DNA of 64,000 nt from Collimonas arenae. GTDB taxonomy: Bacteria; Pseudomonadota; Gammaproteobacteria; Burkholderiales; Burkholderiaceae_D. Numbering within the stretch: position 1 is the stretch's first letter; every line of letters starts with the position of its first letter. The DNA lies in the NCBI RefSeq assembly GCF_000786695.1, contig NZ_CP009962.1:2666001-2730000 (forward strand), read 5' to 3'. A program made the translations under genes and the position numbers. A model generated the notes under the pieces. That model ran no database searches. It saw only the letters and a list, made by a program, of their open reading frames with translations, and had not been told where the DNA came from. Positions 18,142 to 29,823 of the stretch are shown here, in pieces.

Positions 18142-18279
18142 GTGGCACGCGTCGTCATACGTATATTTTCGAATAATCGTAGAATGAGCGCTGTATCGGA
18201 CGATGTTAGAACAAATAGCATTCTGCGGGCGTGTCATTTATACAATGACATGCCCTTTATTCACCTCAAATCAATCTGA
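18142..18279 (+). CDS. Possible 45-residue leader peptide coupled to ribA
   Basis: A GTG at 18142 is preceded at six bases by AGGAG (18131-18135). The frame encodes [20 protein letters not shown] and 25 more residues and ends with TGA whose last base is the A of the ribA ATG (TGATG). ribA itself has no visible ribosome-binding site (CCTCAAATCAATCTG before ATG). A translated leader that feeds ribosomes to ribA would explain this layout. The peptide resembles nothing I know. It could be chance; there is no codon-level test here. Confidence 0.4.
   Translation: MARVVIRIFSNNRRMSAVSDDVRTNSILRACHLYNDMPFIHLKSI
18227..18255 (+). promoter_or_regulatory. Strong hairpin just upstream of ribA
   Basis: A 12-bp stem (18227-18238 with 18244-18255, one G-U pair) with a five-base loop, 23 bases before the ribA ATG and inside the possible leader ORF. 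It is followed by TTTATT, too weak a T-tract for a sure terminator. It may be an attenuator or a translation-control hairpin. It does not resemble the FMN riboswitch, which is much larger. Confidence 0.55.
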
Positions 18280-18953
18280 TGAGCACCACTAATAATAAAG
18301 GCAATCTATCCGCCCCCTCAGTTAACCAAGAGCTGGAGTATGTGACGTCGTGTGCGCTGCCGACGCCATGGGCGACTTTCCAGCTGCATGCGTTTATCGA
18401 ACACAGTACCGGTAAAGAACATCTGGCCCTGACATTGGGCGAAGTCAACGATGGCGCGCCGGTGCTGGCGCGCGTCCATTCCGAGTGCCTGACCGGCGAC
18501 GCACTGTTCAGCCAGCGCTGCGATTGCGGCGCGCAGCTCGAAGGCGCATTGCAAAAAATCGCTGCCGAAGGGCGCGGCACCATTCTCTACCTGCGCCAGG
18601 AAGGCCGCGGCATCGGTTTGATCAACAAAATCCGTGCCTACCATATACAAGATGGCGGCGCTGATACGGTAGAAGCCAACCAGCAATTGGGTTTTGCGGC
18701 GGATTTGCGCGACTACAGCATCTGCGAAACCATGCTGGAACATCTGGACATTACCGCGTTGCGGCTGATGACCAACAATCCACGCAAGGTGGCGGCGTTG
18801 CAAAAAATCGGCATCAACGTGGTGGAGCGGATTCCGCTGATACTCAACCGCAATCCCTTCAATACCAGATATCTGGATACCAAGGCCGCCAAGCTGGGGC
18901 ATTTGCTGCCGGTAGACGGCCTGGAGCGCGATATCGACGAAAACGCGATGTGA
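18279..18953 (+). CDS. ribA: GTP cyclohydrolase II
   Basis: A 224-residue stand-alone enzyme opening the GTP ring and releasing formate and pyrophosphate, the first committed step of riboflavin synthesis. The zinc ligands are in [18 protein letters not shown] (Cys70, Cys81, Cys83). The active-site loop [17 protein letters not shown] and the substrate-specificity block [12 protein letters not shown] are intact. There is no DHBP-synthase (RibB) domain attached. The N-terminus has about 17 residues before the usual [13 protein letters not shown]. No Shine-Dalgarno is visible before the ATG (see the leader ORF). It is convergent with fusA. Confidence 0.94.
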   Translation: MSTTNNKGNLSAPSVNQELEYVTSCALPTPWATFQLHAFIEHSTGKEHLALTLGEVNDGAPVLARVHSECLTGDALFSQRCDCGAQLEGALQKIAAEGRGTILYLRQEGRGIGLINKIRAYHIQDGGADTVEANQQLGFAADLRDYSICETMLEHLDITALRLMTNNPRKVAALQKIGINVVERIPLILNRNPFNTRYLDTKAAKLGHLLPVDGLERDIDENAM

Positions 18954-18960
18954 TGACATC

Positions 18961-19000
18961 GTAGGCCGGGTGGCGTTACGTTTGGCCGGCCTACGTTTTT
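18961..19000. terminator. Terminator between ribA and the orphan fusA
   Basis: A perfect 9-bp inverted repeat (GTAGGCCGG at 18961-18969, complement at 18986-18994) followed on the plus strand by GTTTTT. It lies 8 bases after the ribA stop. It probably serves ribA; the minus-strand side lacks a clear T-run. Confidence 0.75.
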
Positions 19001-19017
19001 ATATTCCTTCACACACT

Positions 19018-21138
<2,121 letters not shown>

Positions 21139-21375
21139 GACGATTTCCTCTGGGAGAAATTATGATGATCTGATTTTTCGGCTGCATTGACGTGTGAGCT
21201 TACTCGTTTTTTAAGTTCCCGGCTGGTGTCGATGGAAGCTCCGTTGCACTCCTCGTGCAACCTCCGCTGCTGCCCCCGTTTCCTCGTGGGTAGTGGTATC
21301 CTAGCTGTCTTCACGGTAAGCGAATTTTCAACCATCCGATTTGTTCCGAACAGCCTACTCTGCCCACCGACAACG

Positions 21376-23184
21376 ATGAACTCCCGAACCTTCTCCCAGA
21401 CTACCGCCGCGCCACGTATCCAGTTGCTGCGCGACGCCATGAAACGCCACAATGTCGATGCCTGCCTGATACCGTCGGCCGATCCGCATTTATCCGAATA
21501 TCTGCCAGGGCGCTGGAAGGGCAGGGAATGGCTGTCGGGGTTTACAGGTTCGATGGCTACCTTGATCATTACCGCCGATTTCGCCGGGCTGTGGGCCGAT
21601 AGCCGCTATTGGTCGCAAGCCGAAGCCGAACTGGCCGGTACGGAAATCGTGCTGATGAAAATACCGACCGGCAGCAGCTTGCTGCATCTTGACTGGCTCG
21701 CCGCCAACCTGCCTGCCGGGAAGACGCTGGCAGTCGATGCTACGGTGCTGGGGCTGGCCACGGCGCGTGCGCTGGAACAGGCATTGGCCAAGGGCGGCAG
21801 CACATTGCGCAGCGATCTGGACTTGCTGGAAGAGGTCTGGAGCGAGCGTCCGGGACTGCCGATGGCTGAGGTGTACCAGCATCAGGCGTCCCATGCGCCT
21901 TTGTCGCGCGCCGCCAAACTGGCGCAGTTGCGCCTGTCCATGCAGCAGCATGGCGCGCAATGGCACTTCATCTCGACGCTCGACGATATCGCCTACCTGT
22001 TCAATTTGCGCGGGGCAGACGTCAATTACAATCCGGTCTTCCTGGCCCATGCGCTGGTCGGCCCGCAACAGACCACGCTGTTTCTCGCCGACGGTAAAGT
22101 ACCGGCGGCCTTGCGCGAAATCCTCGCCCAGGACAATGTGATTCTGGCGCCCTATGCGCAGGCAACCGAGGCTTTGGCCGCCTTGCCGGCCGACGCCACG
22201 CTGCTGATCGATCCGCGCCGCATCACATTGGGATTGCGGCAAGCAGTGCCAGCCACGCTCAAGGTGGTGGAAGCATTCAATCCCACCACGTTCGCCAAGT
22301 CGCGCAAAACTCCGGAAGAAATAGCGCATGTACGCGCCACCATGGAGCAGGATGGCGCCGCGTTATGCGAATTCTTTACCTGGCTGGAGCAGGCGCTGGG
22401 CCGTGAAACCGTTACCGAATTGATGATTGATACTCATATCACGGCAGCCCGCGCCCGGCGTCCGGGTTTTGTCAGCCCGAGCTTCGGCACTATCGCAGGC
22501 TTTAATCCGAACGGCGCCATGCCGCACTACAAGGCTACCGAAGAATCGCATGCAACTATCAACGGCGACGGCTTGCTGCTGATCGATTCAGGCGGCCAGT
22601 ATGTAGGCGGCACCACTGACATTACGCGCATGGTGCCGATCGGCCAGCCGTCGGCTGCGCAAAAGCGCGACTGTTCACTGGTGCTGAAAGGGGTAATTGC
22701 CTTGTCTTCTGCGCAATTCCCGCGCTCGATCAAGTCGCCGTTGCTGGATGCGATCGCACGTGCGCCGATCTGGGCTGCCGGAGTCGATTATGGCCATGGC
22801 ACCGGTCACGGCGTGGGCTATTTCCTGAACGTCCACGAAGGCCCGCAAAGCATTTCCGCAGCGGCGCCGGAAGCGCATACTGCAATGGAAGTCGGAATGA
22901 TCACATCGATCGAACCGGGAGTCTATCGCCCTGGCCGCTGGGGTGTGCGGATCGAAAATCTGGTGTTGAACCAGACGGCCGAGACGACCGAGTTTGGGGA
23001 GTATCTGCGTTTTGAGACGCTCACCCTGTGTCCGATCGATACCCGTTGTCTCGATCTCAGCCTGTTGCGTAGCGACGAAATCGACTGGTTGAACGCCTAT
23101 CACGCTGAGGTGCGGGAACGGTTGTCGCCGCATGTGCGGGGCGATGCCAAAGAGTGGCTGGAAACCCGTACCCGGGCGCTGTAA
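21376..23184 (+). CDS. Aminopeptidase P family protein (M24 metallopeptidase)
   Basis: 602 residues, the long three-domain aminopeptidase P form. Two creatinase-like N-terminal domains (SADPHLSEYLPGRWKGREWL; GLWADSRYWSQAEAEL) precede a pita-bread catalytic domain. Metal ligands are visible in LIDSGGQYVGGTTDITRM (two Asp), GHGTGHGVGYFLNVHEGP (His) and SIEPGVYRPGRWGVRIENL (two Glu). It removes an N-terminal residue before proline, in the cytoplasm. The frame is open back to 21187, but MNSRTFSQTTAAPR at 21376 matches the family start. It is divergent from fusA. Confidence 0.92.
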   Translation: MNSRTFSQTTAAPRIQLLRDAMKRHNVDACLIPSADPHLSEYLPGRWKGREWLSGFTGSMATLIITADFAGLWADSRYWSQAEAELAGTEIVLMKIPTGSSLLHLDWLAANLPAGKTLAVDATVLGLATARALEQALAKGGSTLRSDLDLLEEVWSERPGLPMAEVYQHQASHAPLSRAAKLAQLRLSMQQHGAQWHFISTLDDIAYLFNLRGADVNYNPVFLAHALVGPQQTTLFLADGKVPAALREILAQDNVILAPYAQATEALAALPADATLLIDPRRITLGLRQAVPATLKVVEAFNPTTFAKSRKTPEEIAHVRATMEQDGAALCEFFTWLEQALGRETVTELMIDTHITAARARRPGFVSPSFGTIAGFNPNGAMPHYKATEESHATINGDGLLLIDSGGQYVGGTTDITRMVPIGQPSAAQKRDCSLVLKGVIALSSAQFPRSIKSPLLDAIARAPIWAAGVDYGHGTGHGVGYFLNVHEGPQSISAAAPEAHTAMEVGMITSIEPGVYRPGRWGVRIENLVLNQTAETTEFGEYLRFETLTLCPIDTRCLDLSLLRSDEIDWLNAYHAEVRERLSPHVRGDAKEWLETRTRAL

Positions 23185-23196
23185 GAAACCGCAATA

Positions 23197-23415
23197 TCAG
23201 TAGTGTGGCGGCCGTTCATTGGCGGCCGAATTGTCCCTGCCGGCATTATTACTGTCGGCGGCGTCCTTGATGCGCTGCGCCAAAGCTGCGCATAAAGCTT
23301 CCAGCTGGTCTATCTTCAACTGCTGGCGATAGACCAGTTTGTTCAACTCGTCCAGCAGGTCGTCCTGGCGGGTCAGTTTGATTTCGATGTCGACCATGCG
23401 TTCTTCTTGATTCAT
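23197..23415 (-). CDS. slyX: SlyX family protein
   Basis: 72 residues: a short heptad-rich coiled coil (VDIEIKLTRQDDLLDELNKL ... VYRQQLKIDQLEALCAALAQRI) ending in the typical RPPHY tail. SlyX proteins are small coiled-coil proteins of unknown function. AAGGAAG lies upstream of the ATG. It is convergent with the aminopeptidase gene (12-bp gap). Confidence 0.9.
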   Translation of the reverse strand: MNQEERMVDIEIKLTRQDDLLDELNKLVYRQQLKIDQLEALCAALAQRIKDAADSNNAGRDNSAANERPPHY

Positions 23416-23860
23416 CTTGCTTCCTTAATTTTTTCAGCGCAGATGGTAGCGCAATAGCGCTCGCAGTATCTGAATATTCATCCTTTGCAGACGATCTGCC
23501 CGAGCGGAAAACCGCAAGCCGCTAAGCGGAAATTGCGGATTCCCGCACAGGAATCATGATTTGGCTATATTTCCAATAGGAAATTCCTCAATAAATCAAG
23601 TACTTGGTCTGTTCGCCAGAGCTGGCACAAAGTCTGCAATATCTTTTGTATAAATATAATCAACAGGAGACAAACATGCCTACCAAGATAGCCCGCTGCG
23701 TTGCGCCTGCAATGCAGCCTGACGCTGACTTTGATCTGAAATTCCCCCTTTGCTAGTTGTGCCCTCTGAATGGCATGATGTAACTTGCGCATCAGCTCAT
23801 GTTGCACAGGTACGGCCGTTGCCAGGATCGCACAAAAAACATTAAAACCAGGAGACCACC
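23416..23860. other. Regulatory intergenic region upstream of kgtP
   Basis: About 445 bases without a convincing gene. It holds a candidate sigma-54 promoter at 23623-23638, a palindrome TTTCCAATAGGAAA at 23570-23583 and a GCGG/CCGC inverted repeat near 23535. These could be activator sites. The region between 23640 and 23860 would be a long 5' UTR if that promoter is used; I see no riboswitch in it. Confidence 0.55.
23623..23638 (+). promoter_or_regulatory. Candidate sigma-54 promoter for kgtP
   Basis: TGGCACAAAGTCTGCA matches the -24/-12 consensus TGGCAC-N5-TTGCA at ten of eleven fixed positions, with the required GG and GC separated by exactly ten bases. It lies about 220 bases before the kgtP start. 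A sigma-54 activator gene of the DctD type is encoded two genes downstream, which makes the match more meaningful. Confidence 0.7.
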
Positions 23861-25207
23861 ATGACCATACTTCATCCGTCCGAACATGCGGCCGATACTC
23901 GAAAACGCATTTTCGCCATCGTCGGCGCTTCCTCCGGCAATCTGGTGGAATGGTTCGATTTTTACATCTACTCGTTTTGCGCGATCTATTTTGCGCCGGT
24001 ATTCTTCCCTAGCAGTAATCCGACCACGCAACTGGTCAATACCGCCGCCATCTTTGCTGTAGGTTTCCTGATGCGTCCGATAGGCGGCTGGCTGTTCGGA
24101 CGGATCGCCGACAAACACGGCCGCCGTACCGCCATGATGATTTCGGTGTTGATGATGTGCGGCGGCTCGCTGATGATCGCCTGCCTGCCAACCTACGCCA
24201 GCATCGGCATGGCGGCGCCGGCGCTGCTGTTGCTGGCGCGTCTGTTCCAAGGCCTGTCGGTAGGCGGGGAATACGGCACCAGCGCTACTTACATGAGTGA
24301 AGTCGCACTGGAAGGGAAGCGCGGCTTTTTCGCCTCGTTCCAGTATGTGACCCTGATCGGCGGACAGCTGCTGGCGGTGCTGGCGCTGGTGATCTTGCAG
24401 CAATTCCTGACGTCCGAGCAGTTGCATGCCTGGGGCTGGCGCATTCCTTTCGTACTGGGTGCGCTTGCCGCCCTGATTGCCTTGTATTTGCGCAAATCCC
24501 TCAGTGAAACCTCAACCGCAGAAACCCGTAAAAGCAAGGATGCGGGCACCTTGGCTGGCTTGATGAAGCATAAACGGGCATTCATGACTGTTGTTGGCTT
24601 TACCGCTGGCGGCTCCTTGATTTTCTATACCTTCACCACCTATATGCAGAAATACCTGGTGAATACCGCCGGCATGAACGCCAAGACCGCAAGCACTGTC
24701 ATGACCGCGGCATTGTTTGTCTATATGCTGATGCAACCGCTGTTCGGCGCGCTCTCCGACAAGATCGGGCGTCGCACCGCCATGCTGTGGTTCGGCGGAC
24801 TGGCCGCCATCGCGACGGTGCCGATCCTGCATGCGCTGAAGGATGTGACCAGCCCGTATGCGGCGTTCGGGCTGGTGATCCTGGCATTGGCGATCGTCAG
24901 TTTCTACACCTCGATCAGCGGCTTGATCAAGGCAGAAATGTTCCCGCCGGAAGTCCGCGCATTGGGTGTTGGCTTGTCTTATGCGGTCGGCAATTCGATT
25001 TTCGGCGGTTCCGCGGAATTTGTGGCGCTCAAGCTGAAAGAGTTCGGCATCGAATCCAGTTTCTACTGGTACGTATCGGTCATGTGCGCGCTGGCCTTCA
25101 TCGTCGCCTACAAGATGCGTGATCCGAGCAAGGAAGGTTATCTCAAAGATGTTCCGCTTGAGACGCACAACTATGCAGCCGAGGGCACCGCAGCCACGCC
25201 GCGCTAA
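23861..25207 (+). CDS. kgtP: Alpha-ketoglutarate permease-type MFS transporter
   Basis: 448 residues with twelve membrane segments, of the metabolite:H+ symporter branch of the MFS. Signatures: [17 protein letters not shown] at the start, [17 protein letters not shown] in loop 2-3, [20 protein letters not shown] in segment 4, and [15 protein letters not shown] in the second half. The best match is KgtP, which takes up 2-oxoglutarate and related dicarboxylates; ProP-like or citrate transporters are less likely. AGGAG precedes the ATG. A two-component system follows immediately, probably controlling it through the sigma-54 site upstream. Confidence 0.88.
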   Translation: MTILHPSEHAADTRKRIFAIVGASSGNLVEWFDFYIYSFCAIYFAPVFFPSSNPTTQLVNTAAIFAVGFLMRPIGGWLFGRIADKHGRRTAMMISVLMMCGGSLMIACLPTYASIGMAAPALLLLARLFQGLSVGGEYGTSATYMSEVALEGKRGFFASFQYVTLIGGQLLAVLALVILQQFLTSEQLHAWGWRIPFVLGALAALIALYLRKSLSETSTAETRKSKDAGTLAGLMKHKRAFMTVVGFTAGGSLIFYTFTTYMQKYLVNTAGMNAKTASTVMTAALFVYMLMQPLFGALSDKIGRRTAMLWFGGLAAIATVPILHALKDVTSPYAAFGLVILALAIVSFYTSISGLIKAEMFPPEVRALGVGLSYAVGNSIFGGSAEFVALKLKEFGIESSFYWYVSVMCALAFIVAYKMRDPSKEGYLKDVPLETHNYAAEGTAATPR

Positions 25208-25291
25208 GGAACAGGCGGTGACGGTTGAATCGATGCCGTCGCCGCTTTCTTCCTTTTTGACGTTTGCCGCGACTAGCCTGCAGGTGTCGTT

Positions 25292-27088
25292 ATGAAATCG
25301 AGAAAATCGTTGCTGCTGCTGATGCTGGCGATCATTTGTGCGAGCGCGGTAGTGGTCACCACTTATGTGCTGGCTGCGAGGAAAGCCAGCAGCGATATCA
25401 GCGAGGGCAGCGAGCGGCAGTTGCAGATCGTTGCGCTGGACCTGGAGTCGGTGCTGCAAAAATTCGAGACCTTGCCGTTTGCCCTGGGATTCCAGTCGGA
25501 TGTGCTGCAGGCGCTGGCGCAGCCGGGTGACCAGCAGAACATTCAGCGTCTCAATCTGGCGCTGCAACTGATACAGCGGCAGTCGAAGGTAGTGGCGATC
25601 TATGTACTAGACCGAAAAGGCTTGACCCTGGCTTCCAGCAACTGGGATACCGCGACCAGCTTCGTCGGCAGGGATTTCGGCTTCCGGCCCTATTTCAGCG
25701 CAGCGATCAATGGCCAGCCCGGGCGCTTCTACGGCATCGGCAACGCCACCAATGTTCCCGGTTATTTCATCGCCCAGCCGATTTACGCCAGCGCTGCTGA
25801 ATACGGCCGCAAGGCTGCGCTGGGCGTCATGGTAGTCAAGATCGACCTGACTGAATTCGAACACACCTGGAGCAGCAGCGAAGACCCGATCGCGCTGACC
25901 GACAGCAGAGGCGTGGTGTTTTTGAGTAATCGCCAAGAATGGAAATACCACAGCATGTCACCGTTGAACGGCGCGGTGCAGCAAGATCTCACTGGCACCC
26001 ATCAATATGCCGACCAGCCCATAACACCGCTGATCTCGCTGCCGAAAGCGCAGAGGATCGGCTTCGGCCAGCATGTGACGCGTGAGGTAGGGCGCCTCGG
26101 CTGGCAATTGATAGTGTTCCCATCACAAGCGCGAATCGTCCGCATTGCCATGTTATGGACGTTGGCCGCCGTGCTGTTGCTGGCAATCGCGGCGATTACC
26201 ATGTGGGCAATATACCAACGGCGGCGGCGTTTGGAGGAACGTCTGACATCGGCAGAATATCTGGACCGCACCATAGCGCTGAGAACCCAGGAATTGATGG
26301 TGGCAAATCACACTCTGGAAGTGAAATACGCCAAGCTGAAGGAAACCGAGCATTTGTTGCGGTCGACCCAGAATAATCTGATCCAGGCCGGAAAGTTGGC
26401 GATGCTGGGCCAAATGGCGGCGGGCATCGCACACGAGCTGAACCAGCCGCTGGCGGCAATCCGGGCCTTCGCCGACAACGCCATTACTTTCCTGTCGCGC
26501 GAGCAGCGCGACAAGGCTACGGAAAATCTCAGCCATATCAGCAATGCCAGCGCCCGCATGGGAAAGATCGTCGGACAGCTGAACGGCTTCTCCCGGAAAA
26601 GCCATGAAGCGGTGGCGGTCATCGACTTGTCGAAATCGATAGAAGCCGCCGCATTATTATTGAACAATGAGTTCCTGACGCATGGCGCTAGCCTGCGTAT
26701 CGATATCCGCGATGCAGCACAGGTGGTGGGTGACTCGGTGCGCACCGAACAGGTCCTGATCAATCTGTTGCGCAATGCGCTGGACGCGGTGGATAATGCC
26801 GAGCAAAAAAATATCTCGCTGGTGCTTGAACAGGAGACGGGGGAAGCTGTAATCCGCATCCGCGATTCCGGCCCGGGCATTCCGGCGCAGGTCGCTTTGC
26901 ATCTGTTCGAACCGTTTTTTACGACCAAACCGTCCGGCAAAGGACTCGGTCTGGGCCTGGCGATTTCCTCTTCCATCGTGCAAGCGATGAATGGCCGGCT
27001 GGCGGCTCATAATCACAGCGATGGCGGCGCTGAATTCGTGTTGCGCATACCTTTGCTGGAATCGATGGATAAAGTGCTTGAATCGTGA
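25292..27088 (+). CDS. DctB/MifS-like sensor histidine kinase
   Basis: 598 residues. Membrane segment near the N-terminus (LLLLMLAIICASAVVVTTYV), a periplasmic double-Cache sensor of the DctB kind (FVGRDFGFRPYFSAAINGQP; APIYAS-type blocks), a second segment near residue 290 (LWTLAAVLLLAIAAITMWAI), a coiled linker, an H-box MAAGIAHELNQPLAAI with the phospho-His near residue 380, and an ATPase domain (LINLLRNALDAV; RDSGPGIP; GKGLGLGLAIS). It probably senses an external dicarboxylate or 2-oxoglutarate and phosphorylates the overlapping regulator. Its TGA overlaps the next gene's ATG. Confidence 0.92.
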   Translation: MKSRKSLLLLMLAIICASAVVVTTYVLAARKASSDISEGSERQLQIVALDLESVLQKFETLPFALGFQSDVLQALAQPGDQQNIQRLNLALQLIQRQSKVVAIYVLDRKGLTLASSNWDTATSFVGRDFGFRPYFSAAINGQPGRFYGIGNATNVPGYFIAQPIYASAAEYGRKAALGVMVVKIDLTEFEHTWSSSEDPIALTDSRGVVFLSNRQEWKYHSMSPLNGAVQQDLTGTHQYADQPITPLISLPKAQRIGFGQHVTREVGRLGWQLIVFPSQARIVRIAMLWTLAAVLLLAIAAITMWAIYQRRRRLEERLTSAEYLDRTIALRTQELMVANHTLEVKYAKLKETEHLLRSTQNNLIQAGKLAMLGQMAAGIAHELNQPLAAIRAFADNAITFLSREQRDKATENLSHISNASARMGKIVGQLNGFSRKSHEAVAVIDLSKSIEAAALLLNNEFLTHGASLRIDIRDAAQVVGDSVRTEQVLINLLRNALDAVDNAEQKNISLVLEQETGEAVIRIRDSGPGIPAQVALHLFEPFFTTKPSGKGLGLGLAISSSIVQAMNGRLAAHNHSDGGAEFVLRIPLLESMDKVLES

Positions 27089-28440
27089 TGGAGACGACTG
27101 TGGCGACGCTGGAAGCAGTATTGATTGAAGATGAGCAGTCGGTGCGGGAGGCGATCAGCCAGACCCTGGAACTGGGTGGCTTTACCGTGCACGCTTGCGA
27201 CAGCGTTGAACAGGCGCAACCATGGCTGACATCGAGTTTTGCCGGCGTCATCGTGACCGATGTACGCTTGCCTGGCCGCTCTGGCTTGGAGTTGTTGACG
27301 CAGGTAGTGACGCTGGATCCGGACTTGCCTGTCATCGTGGTCACCGGCCACGGCGATGTCAGCATGGCGGTGGATGCGATGCGTGCCGGCGCCTACGATT
27401 TTATTGAAAAACCGTTCGGCGCCGAGCGGCTGATGGAAACCGCACACAGGGCGCAAGAAAAGCGCAGTTTGATTCTGGAAAACCGTCGTCTCAAGGCTGC
27501 CTGGATAGCCCATCCCGATATGCCTAGCCTTATCGGCCAGTCGGCGGTGATCGAACGCGTCAGGACCATGATCCGTAGCGTTGGTCCGACCATGGTCGAT
27601 ATCCTGGTCAATGGACAGACCGGTAGCGGCAAGGAAGTGGTGGCGCGGCAGCTTCATCTTGCCAGCGGCCGCAAAGGACCGTTCGTCGCCATCAACTGCG
27701 GCGCCCTGCCGGAAACGGTATTCGAAAGCGAGATATTCGGCCATGAGGCAGGCGCCTTCACCAGCGCCCAGAAGCGCCGCATCGGCAAGCTGGAATACGC
27801 CAAGGGTGGTACGGTTTTCCTGGATGAAATCGAAACCATGCCGCTGGCGCTGCAAGTGAAATTGCTGCGGGTGCTGCAGGAGCGCAAGCTGGAACGGTTG
27901 GGCGGCAACGAAGCCATTGCCATCGACTGCCGCATCATTGCTGCCAGCAAGGCCAACCTGCTGCAGATGAGCGCGCAAGGAAGTTTTCGGGAGGATTTGT
28001 ATTATCGCATCGGGGTCGTCAGCATCGATTTGCCGCGTCTGAACGAGCGGCGCGAAGACATTCCGCTGTTGCTGGCGCATTTTATCCAGGGTGCGGCGAT
28101 TCGTTACCAGCGACCGCTGCCGCAATGGAGCCTGGCGCAAATGGCGCAATGGCAAACTCGCGACTGGCCCGGCAATGTACGCGAATTGCGCAATTTTGCC
28201 GATCGCCTGGTGCTGGGCGTGGCGGAGGGCGTTACCGACTTTGGCGGCGAGGAAGTTGGCGATTTGCCGGCAGGCCTGTCGTTGCCGCAGCAAATGGATG
28301 TGTATGAGCGCCTGCTGATTGCGGAAATGCTCAACGCCACCAGCGGCAACGTTGCGGCCGCCGCAGATCGCCTCGGTTTGCCCAAGAAAACCCTGTACGA
28401 CAAAATCAAGAAATACCAGCTAGCCGTTGGCAAAGCATGA
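27088..28440 (+). CDS. DctD/MifR-like sigma-54 response regulator
   Basis: 450 residues: receiver domain (phospho-Asp in VIVTDVRLPGRSG, near residue 54), AAA+ activator domain (Walker A GQTGSGKEVVARQLH; Walker B GGTVFLDEIE) and a C-terminal Fis-type helix-turn-helix (NVAAAADRLGLPKKTLYDKIKK). It activates sigma-54 RNA polymerase, presumably at the kgtP promoter. The sigma-54-contacting loop reads GAFTSA rather than GAFTGA (residues near 222). A GTG three bases upstream is an alternative start. The start overlaps the kinase stop, so the two are coupled. Confidence 0.92.
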   Translation: METTVATLEAVLIEDEQSVREAISQTLELGGFTVHACDSVEQAQPWLTSSFAGVIVTDVRLPGRSGLELLTQVVTLDPDLPVIVVTGHGDVSMAVDAMRAGAYDFIEKPFGAERLMETAHRAQEKRSLILENRRLKAAWIAHPDMPSLIGQSAVIERVRTMIRSVGPTMVDILVNGQTGSGKEVVARQLHLASGRKGPFVAINCGALPETVFESEIFGHEAGAFTSAQKRRIGKLEYAKGGTVFLDEIETMPLALQVKLLRVLQERKLERLGGNEAIAIDCRIIAASKANLLQMSAQGSFREDLYYRIGVVSIDLPRLNERREDIPLLLAHFIQGAAIRYQRPLPQWSLAQMAQWQTRDWPGNVRELRNFADRLVLGVAEGVTDFGGEEVGDLPAGLSLPQQMDVYERLLIAEMLNATSGNVAAAADRLGLPKKTLYDKIKKYQLAVGKA

Positions 28441-28638
28441 TGCGCAGGTTTGGCGCGACTTAGGTGGCCCCATATCGACACAAGTTATGCACTGTGCAAT
28501 ACAACTCTATAACGTTTTATTGCACTGCTTTCACGTAAGTTATAGCTGGTCTTCTTCAGCTCAAATTTCCAATTGTTACAAAACGATATTCCACTGGACA
28601 ATCGCGTCTGGAAGTTTATCATTGGCATCTTTTTTAAC

Positions 28639-29793
28639 ATGGATGTGACAATGAGCGCTTCTTCGCAGCTGCCAAGCTCATCTTACGCACCAGACCGCAA
28701 TACCAATTTTCAATTCGGGTTTATCGACCTGTTAAAGGTGGTTGCCGCCCAGTTAATCGTTTTGCATCACCTGGCGTTTTACGGCCCGATGGCCGACTAC
28801 GTACGCCCTGTGGCGCCTGCCTTGATAGACTGGCTGGATAGTTACGCGCGCATTGCCGTACAGGTGTTCCTGGTGGTTGGCGGTTTCCTTGCCGCCAAGT
28901 CCTTGTCGCCGCAAGGAAATTCCGGCATTGCCGATCCCATGCGCGTGTTATGGCGCCGCTACATGAAGCTGGTGCCGCCGTTTTTGGTGGCGACCGGATT
29001 GGGAGTCGGGGCTTCGGCCTGGGCTGCCATGTGGATGACCCATTATTCGATTTCCGCCATGCCCTCGGCGCTGCAACTGGCTGCGCACGCGCTGTTGCTG
29101 CATACGGTGCTGGGCTACGAATCAATTTCGGCCGGCGCCTGGTATGTCGCTATAGATTTCCAGTTATATGCATTATTGACGATGCTGCTGTGGTTTACCG
29201 GCAGTGTCGCTGGCCGTCGTTCCGCGCCTTGGCTGGCGCCGGTGCTGGTGGTGATCGGCGTGACCGCATCGCTACTGTATTTCAACCGGAACTCGACCTG
29301 GGATGCATGGGCGCCTTACTTCTTCGGCAGTTATGGTCTCGGTATTATCGCCTGGTGGGCACGTGACGTGAGCCGCCGTCCCGCTGTGGTGGCGCTGTTG
29401 CTGGTGGCGATTCTGCTGCCGGCGCTGTGCGCGCTGGCGATCGATTTTCGTAGCCGTATCGCGGTGGCGCTGATTGTCGCTTGCGCCTTGGTGCTGGTGA
29501 ATCGGCGCGGGGTGTTGATGTCGCGCCAGCGTTTGTCATGGATCCGTTCCTTCGGACGTATTTCCTATTCCATTTTTCTGGTACATTTCCCAGTGTGCCT
29601 GGTAATCAATGCCGCCTTCACGCGCTTTGTGCCGCCGCAGCCGCTGTACCAGGCTGGCGGGATGGTTCTGGCATGGGCAGCCAGCTTGGTGGCCGGCGCT
29701 TTCTTTTACCGCTGGGTGGAAATTCCGCTGAGCCGTCTTTCAGCGCGCGCATTTGGCCGGGAAATAACTTTGCCAGTAACTGCGACTGCGTGA
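28639..29793 (+). CDS. Acyltransferase 3 family membrane protein
   Basis: About 384 residues, ten or so membrane segments. FGFIDLLKVVAAQLIVLHHLAFYG carries the catalytic His of the acyltransferase-3 family, and a long hydrophobic body and FGRISYSIFLVHFPVCL near the end fit as well. Members O-acylate surface polysaccharides, peptidoglycan or lipids. No polysaccharide genes are nearby, so the target is unknown. The start is uncertain: ATGs at 28639 and 28651 and an upstream one at 28573 are in frame, none with a strong ribosome-binding site. Confidence 0.85.
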   Translation: MDVTMSASSQLPSSSYAPDRNTNFQFGFIDLLKVVAAQLIVLHHLAFYGPMADYVRPVAPALIDWLDSYARIAVQVFLVVGGFLAAKSLSPQGNSGIADPMRVLWRRYMKLVPPFLVATGLGVGASAWAAMWMTHYSISAMPSALQLAAHALLLHTVLGYESISAGAWYVAIDFQLYALLTMLLWFTGSVAGRRSAPWLAPVLVVIGVTASLLYFNRNSTWDAWAPYFFGSYGLGIIAWWARDVSRRPAVVALLLVAILLPALCALAIDFRSRIAVALIVACALVLVNRRGVLMSRQRLSWIRSFGRISYSIFLVHFPVCLVINAAFTRFVPPQPLYQAGGMVLAWAASLVAGAFFYRWVEIPLSRLSARAFGREITLPVTATA

Positions 29794-29823
29794 GCAGGGT
29801 AGCCGGCATCGCCAGCGTGTTTA

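Noticed and set aside
18227..18255. FMN riboswitch before ribA
   Set aside because: The conserved AGGGTA-type core and multi-stem layout are missing; there is only a single hairpin.
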